A stretch of DNA of 49,265 nucleotides from Endotrypanum monterogeii (lineage: Eukaryota > Euglenozoa > Kinetoplastea > Trypanosomatida > Trypanosomatidae), in the NCBI GenBank assembly GCA_000333855.2, contig CM007348.1, positions 805,837 through 855,101 of the forward strand. The letters run 5' to 3'. This document shows, in pieces, positions 46,991-49,265 of this stretch; the first letter of the stretch is position 1; the number at the start of each line of letters is the position of its first letter. The notes under the pieces were generated by a model. It worked only from the letters and a program-made list of their open reading frames with translations. It did no database searches and was not told where the DNA came from. Position numbers and translations under genes: made by a program.

Positions 46991-48851
46991 AGCCACCCAC
47001 GGATCTGCCGTGACGGTGGCAGCTCGCAGCCTCACCTATACGCCGCGCATTCGCGATGTACAGTTCCTGTACGAGGAGATGTTCGACATGTATGAGCACT
47101 ACATTAAGCTTCCCAAGGGTCCTTCTGAGGGTTCTGATACCGTGATGACAAAGGAGCTCATGGATGCGCTGCTGGAGGAGAGCTCGAAGCTGTCCACACA
47201 GACGCTGTTCCCCCTCTACGAGTCCAGCGACAGTGAGGGTTGTGTGCTGAAGAACGGAGATGTGACGACACCGCAGGGGTTTAAAGAGGCATACCAGGCA
47301 CTCACCGAGGGCGGTTGGATGGGCATCAATGAGGATGGGAGGTACGGCGGACAGGCACTGCCCCTCTCCGTTGGTTTTACGACACGTGAATTCTTGGCCA
47401 CAGCGAATTGGGGCTTCAGCATGTACTCGGGGCTTTCTCTGGGTGCCTGCCGCACCCTCATGTCTTGGGCAAGCGATGCGCTGAAAGACCAGTACCTGCC
47501 GAAGCTTGTGAGCGGTGAGTGGAGCGGAACAATGTGCCTGACGGAGCCGCAGTGCGGGACGGACCTTTCACAGGTGAAGGCAAAGGCGGAGCCGGCAGAC
47601 GATGGCAAGTCGTACCGCATCACTGGGACTAAAATATTCATTTCTGCCGGCGACCACGACCTGACCGACAACATCATTCATATCGTGCTTGCACGGTTGC
47701 CGAACTCGCTGCCGTCGACAAAGGGTCTGTCGCTGTTTCTTGTACCGCGGCATGTTGTGAAGAGCGACGGATCACTGGAGACTGCCAAGAACGTGGAATG
47801 CATCGCGCTAGAGAAAAAGATGGGTATCAAGGGCAGCTCAACCTGTCAGCTTGGCTTCAACAACTCTGTGGGATACCTGATCGGTGAGCCGAGCTCCGGG
47901 ATGAAGCAAATGTTCACGTTCATGAACGCTGCAAGGGTTGGGTGTGCACTGGAGGGTGTGTGCCACGCGGAGCTCGCGTTTCAGAATGGGCTACGGTACG
48001 CGCGCGAGCGGCGGTCGATGCGCGCGCTCGGAGGAACAAAGGATAAGGAGAGCGAAGCTGATCGGATCATTCACCACGCGAACGTGCGGCAGAATTTGCT
48101 TTTCGCGAAGGCTGTCGCTGAGGGCGGGCGCGCGCTGCTGCTTGACGTGGGACGGCTGATGGATCTGCACGCTGCTGCGCCAGACGCTGCAGCAGCAGCA
48201 GCGTTGGACAACGAGATCGGTTTTTATACGCCAATCGCAAAGGCCTGTCTGACGGAGTGGGGTGTGGAGGCTGCCAGTCGGTCGCTACAAGTATGGGGCG
48301 GTCATGGGTACATCAATGGCAACGGAATGGAGCAGATCCTGCGCGATTCGCGTATCGGAACGATCTATGAGGGTACGACTGGTGTGCAGGCCTTAGACTT
48401 TATTGGGCGTAAAGTTCTCAACACGAGGGGTGGAAACCAGGCTAAGAAGTTCGGGCAGCGCGTGAACAAGCTCGCGTTGGCGCATGTGTTGTCGAGAGGT
48501 GCACTGGGGAAGTATGCGCGTCGCTTGTGGATGATGCAGAAGCAGTGGCGGATCGCGACGACGCGGATTGGACTGATGGCATTGAAGAACCGTGACGCCG
48601 CTGCTGCGTCCTCAGAAGATTTCCTGATGTACACGGGATACATGACGCTGGGGTACTACTGGTTGCGCATGGCAGAGGTGGCGCAGCGCAGGGTAGCAGC
48701 AGGACAGGACGCGGACGGATTTTATCAGGCGAAGCTGGACACGTGCGAATACGTCTTTTCGCGTATCCTGCCTCGTGCGGAGGCGCACAAGATCATCATG
48801 CTTGCAGAGCCGACGCTGTGCGAATACAAGGAGGAGCACTGGGACATATGA
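46962..48851 (+). CDS. Acyl-CoA dehydrogenase, bacterial FadE5-like type
   Basis: A protein of 629 residues; an FAD enzyme that introduces the 2,3-double bond in acyl-CoA beta-oxidation. Seen: an N-terminal extension (about 35-110), the mid-domain block MCLTEPQCGTDLSQVK with the FAD-binding ITGTKIFISAGDHD stretch, and the C-terminal helical domain with LQVWGGHGYINGNGMEQ. The catalytic base is expected at E470 in IYEGTTGVQ. An extra C-terminal region (about 500-629) is typical of the larger FadE5-like enzymes of bacteria. The first 25 residues (MLRRVCTFSAATHGSA...) resemble a mitochondrial presequence with Arg, Ser and Ala and no acidic residues. The splice signal is unusual, and initiation at M40 or M43 is possible. 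Chain-length preference cannot be told from sequence. Confidence 0.92.
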   Translation: MLRRVCTFSAATHGSAVTVAARSLTYTPRIRDVQFLYEEMFDMYEHYIKLPKGPSEGSDTVMTKELMDALLEESSKLSTQTLFPLYESSDSEGCVLKNGDVTTPQGFKEAYQALTEGGWMGINEDGRYGGQALPLSVGFTTREFLATANWGFSMYSGLSLGACRTLMSWASDALKDQYLPKLVSGEWSGTMCLTEPQCGTDLSQVKAKAEPADDGKSYRITGTKIFISAGDHDLTDNIIHIVLARLPNSLPSTKGLSLFLVPRHVVKSDGSLETAKNVECIALEKKMGIKGSSTCQLGFNNSVGYLIGEPSSGMKQMFTFMNAARVGCALEGVCHAELAFQNGLRYARERRSMRALGGTKDKESEADRIIHHANVRQNLLFAKAVAEGGRALLLDVGRLMDLHAAAPDAAAAAALDNEIGFYTPIAKACLTEWGVEAASRSLQVWGGHGYINGNGMEQILRDSRIGTIYEGTTGVQALDFIGRKVLNTRGGNQAKKFGQRVNKLALAHVLSRGALGKYARRLWMMQKQWRIATTRIGLMALKNRDAAAASSEDFLMYTGYMTLGYYWLRMAEVAQRRVAAGQDADGFYQAKLDTCEYVFSRILPRAEAHKIIMLAEPTLCEYKEEHWDI

Positions 48852-48923
48852 TCAAATGATCTACAGCCGTCTCGGGGATCTCAGCAGCATGGAAAGGCGT
48901 TTGTGTATCCCGCAGGGGCACAC

Positions 48924-48925
<2 letters not shown>

Positions 48926-48961
<36 letters not shown>
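48926..48961. repeat. (CA)18 microsatellite
   Basis: Eighteen CA units, about 75 bp after the acyl-CoA dehydrogenase stop codon. Confidence 0.95.
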
Positions 48962-48964
<3 letters not shown>

Positions 48965-49243
48965 TGGTGGATACGCTCTCCCCCTGTTTGGCAGACAAAC
49001 CTTTTTAGGACTTTCACTCGTGTAGCCCTGGTTGGGCAGGGTGACCAGTGCGACACGTCCTTGCAGATCTCTTTTTTTTTTCCTAATCACTACCTGATTT
49101 CCCCCCTCACTTCCCTGGCCGCGTTGTTTTTGCCTTCTGAGCCTATCTGTTTGGGCATGTGATGTAGCCTTTCGGGCAATTGAGTGCGCTGTGTGTTCTC
49201 ATGAACATCAGCAGTAGAAAGCAACGCAGGTGAGATTACGCAT

Positions 49244-49265
49244 ATATAAATATATATATATATAT
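49244..49265. repeat. (TA)n tract at the end of the window
   Basis: An imperfect TA tract runs off the end of the sequence, so the window stops inside a microsatellite. Confidence 0.9.

Larger units (their letters stand above)
48852..49265. other. Spacer downstream of acyl-CoA dehydrogenase
   Basis: Holds a CA tract (48926-48961), T-rich sequence near 49072-49082 and a terminal TA tract (about 49244-49265). Nothing coding is seen. Confidence 0.6.

Overview
This is nuclear DNA of a trypanosomatid, most likely Leishmania or a close relative. All fifteen recognisable protein genes are intronless and lie on the + strand, like one directional gene cluster. Nearly every start codon is preceded by a polypyrimidine tract and an AG, which is the trans-splicing signal. 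The spacers are long and full of (TA)n, (CA)n/(GT)n, C-run and G-run microsatellites. Several families are kinetoplastid-typical (eIF4E isoform 3, a CEP164-like WW protein, a mitochondrial NUBPL/Ind1 NTPase). From memory only, 2-oxoglutarate dehydrogenase E2, V-ATPase B, uS14/S29, eIF4E-3 and acyl-CoA dehydrogenase occur in this order on Leishmania chromosome 28; this was not checked here.

Layout: 1-3242 is gene-free and carries a 302-bp repeat. 3243-5885 encodes MCM6. A second, nearly identical repeat copy follows at 6378-6680. Next come a CEP164-like protein (7123-11190), TRM61 (12703-13713), a sequencing gap with artefactual flanks (14021-14346), RFT1 (15203-17305), E2 of 2-oxoglutarate dehydrogenase (17875-19050), a 3-kb gene-free stretch, V-ATPase subunit B (22360-23847), eIF2B gamma (25678-27681), a DUF676-type lipase (28896-30227), an FG-GAP membrane protein (31042-33492), ribosomal protein uS14 (34245-34418), NUBPL/Ind1 (36279-37157), an orphan type I membrane protein (37914-38711), an acidic orphan protein (40133-41695), eIF4E-3 (42666-43724), a 3-kb gene-free stretch, and an acyl-CoA dehydrogenase (46962-48851). 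The window ends inside a (TA)n tract.

The genes are not a functional operon. They are housekeeping genes for replication, tRNA modification, translation, glycosylation, mitochondrial metabolism, vacuolar acidification and the flagellar base, co-transcribed and individually processed. Start codons given here are ATG codons; longer open frames beginning with GTG, TTG or CTG run back through the splice signals and were trimmed.

The observations most worth a second look are: MCM6 bracketed by two almost identical ~300-bp direct repeats 4,590 bp apart; the two flanks of the N gap, whose base order follows a T-A-C-G cycle as expected of pyrosequencing phase noise; the acyl-CoA dehydrogenase gene, whose best splice acceptors lie downstream of its first ATG; and strong G-quadruplex motifs on the transcript strand downstream of several genes. 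No clearly new multi-gene system was found.
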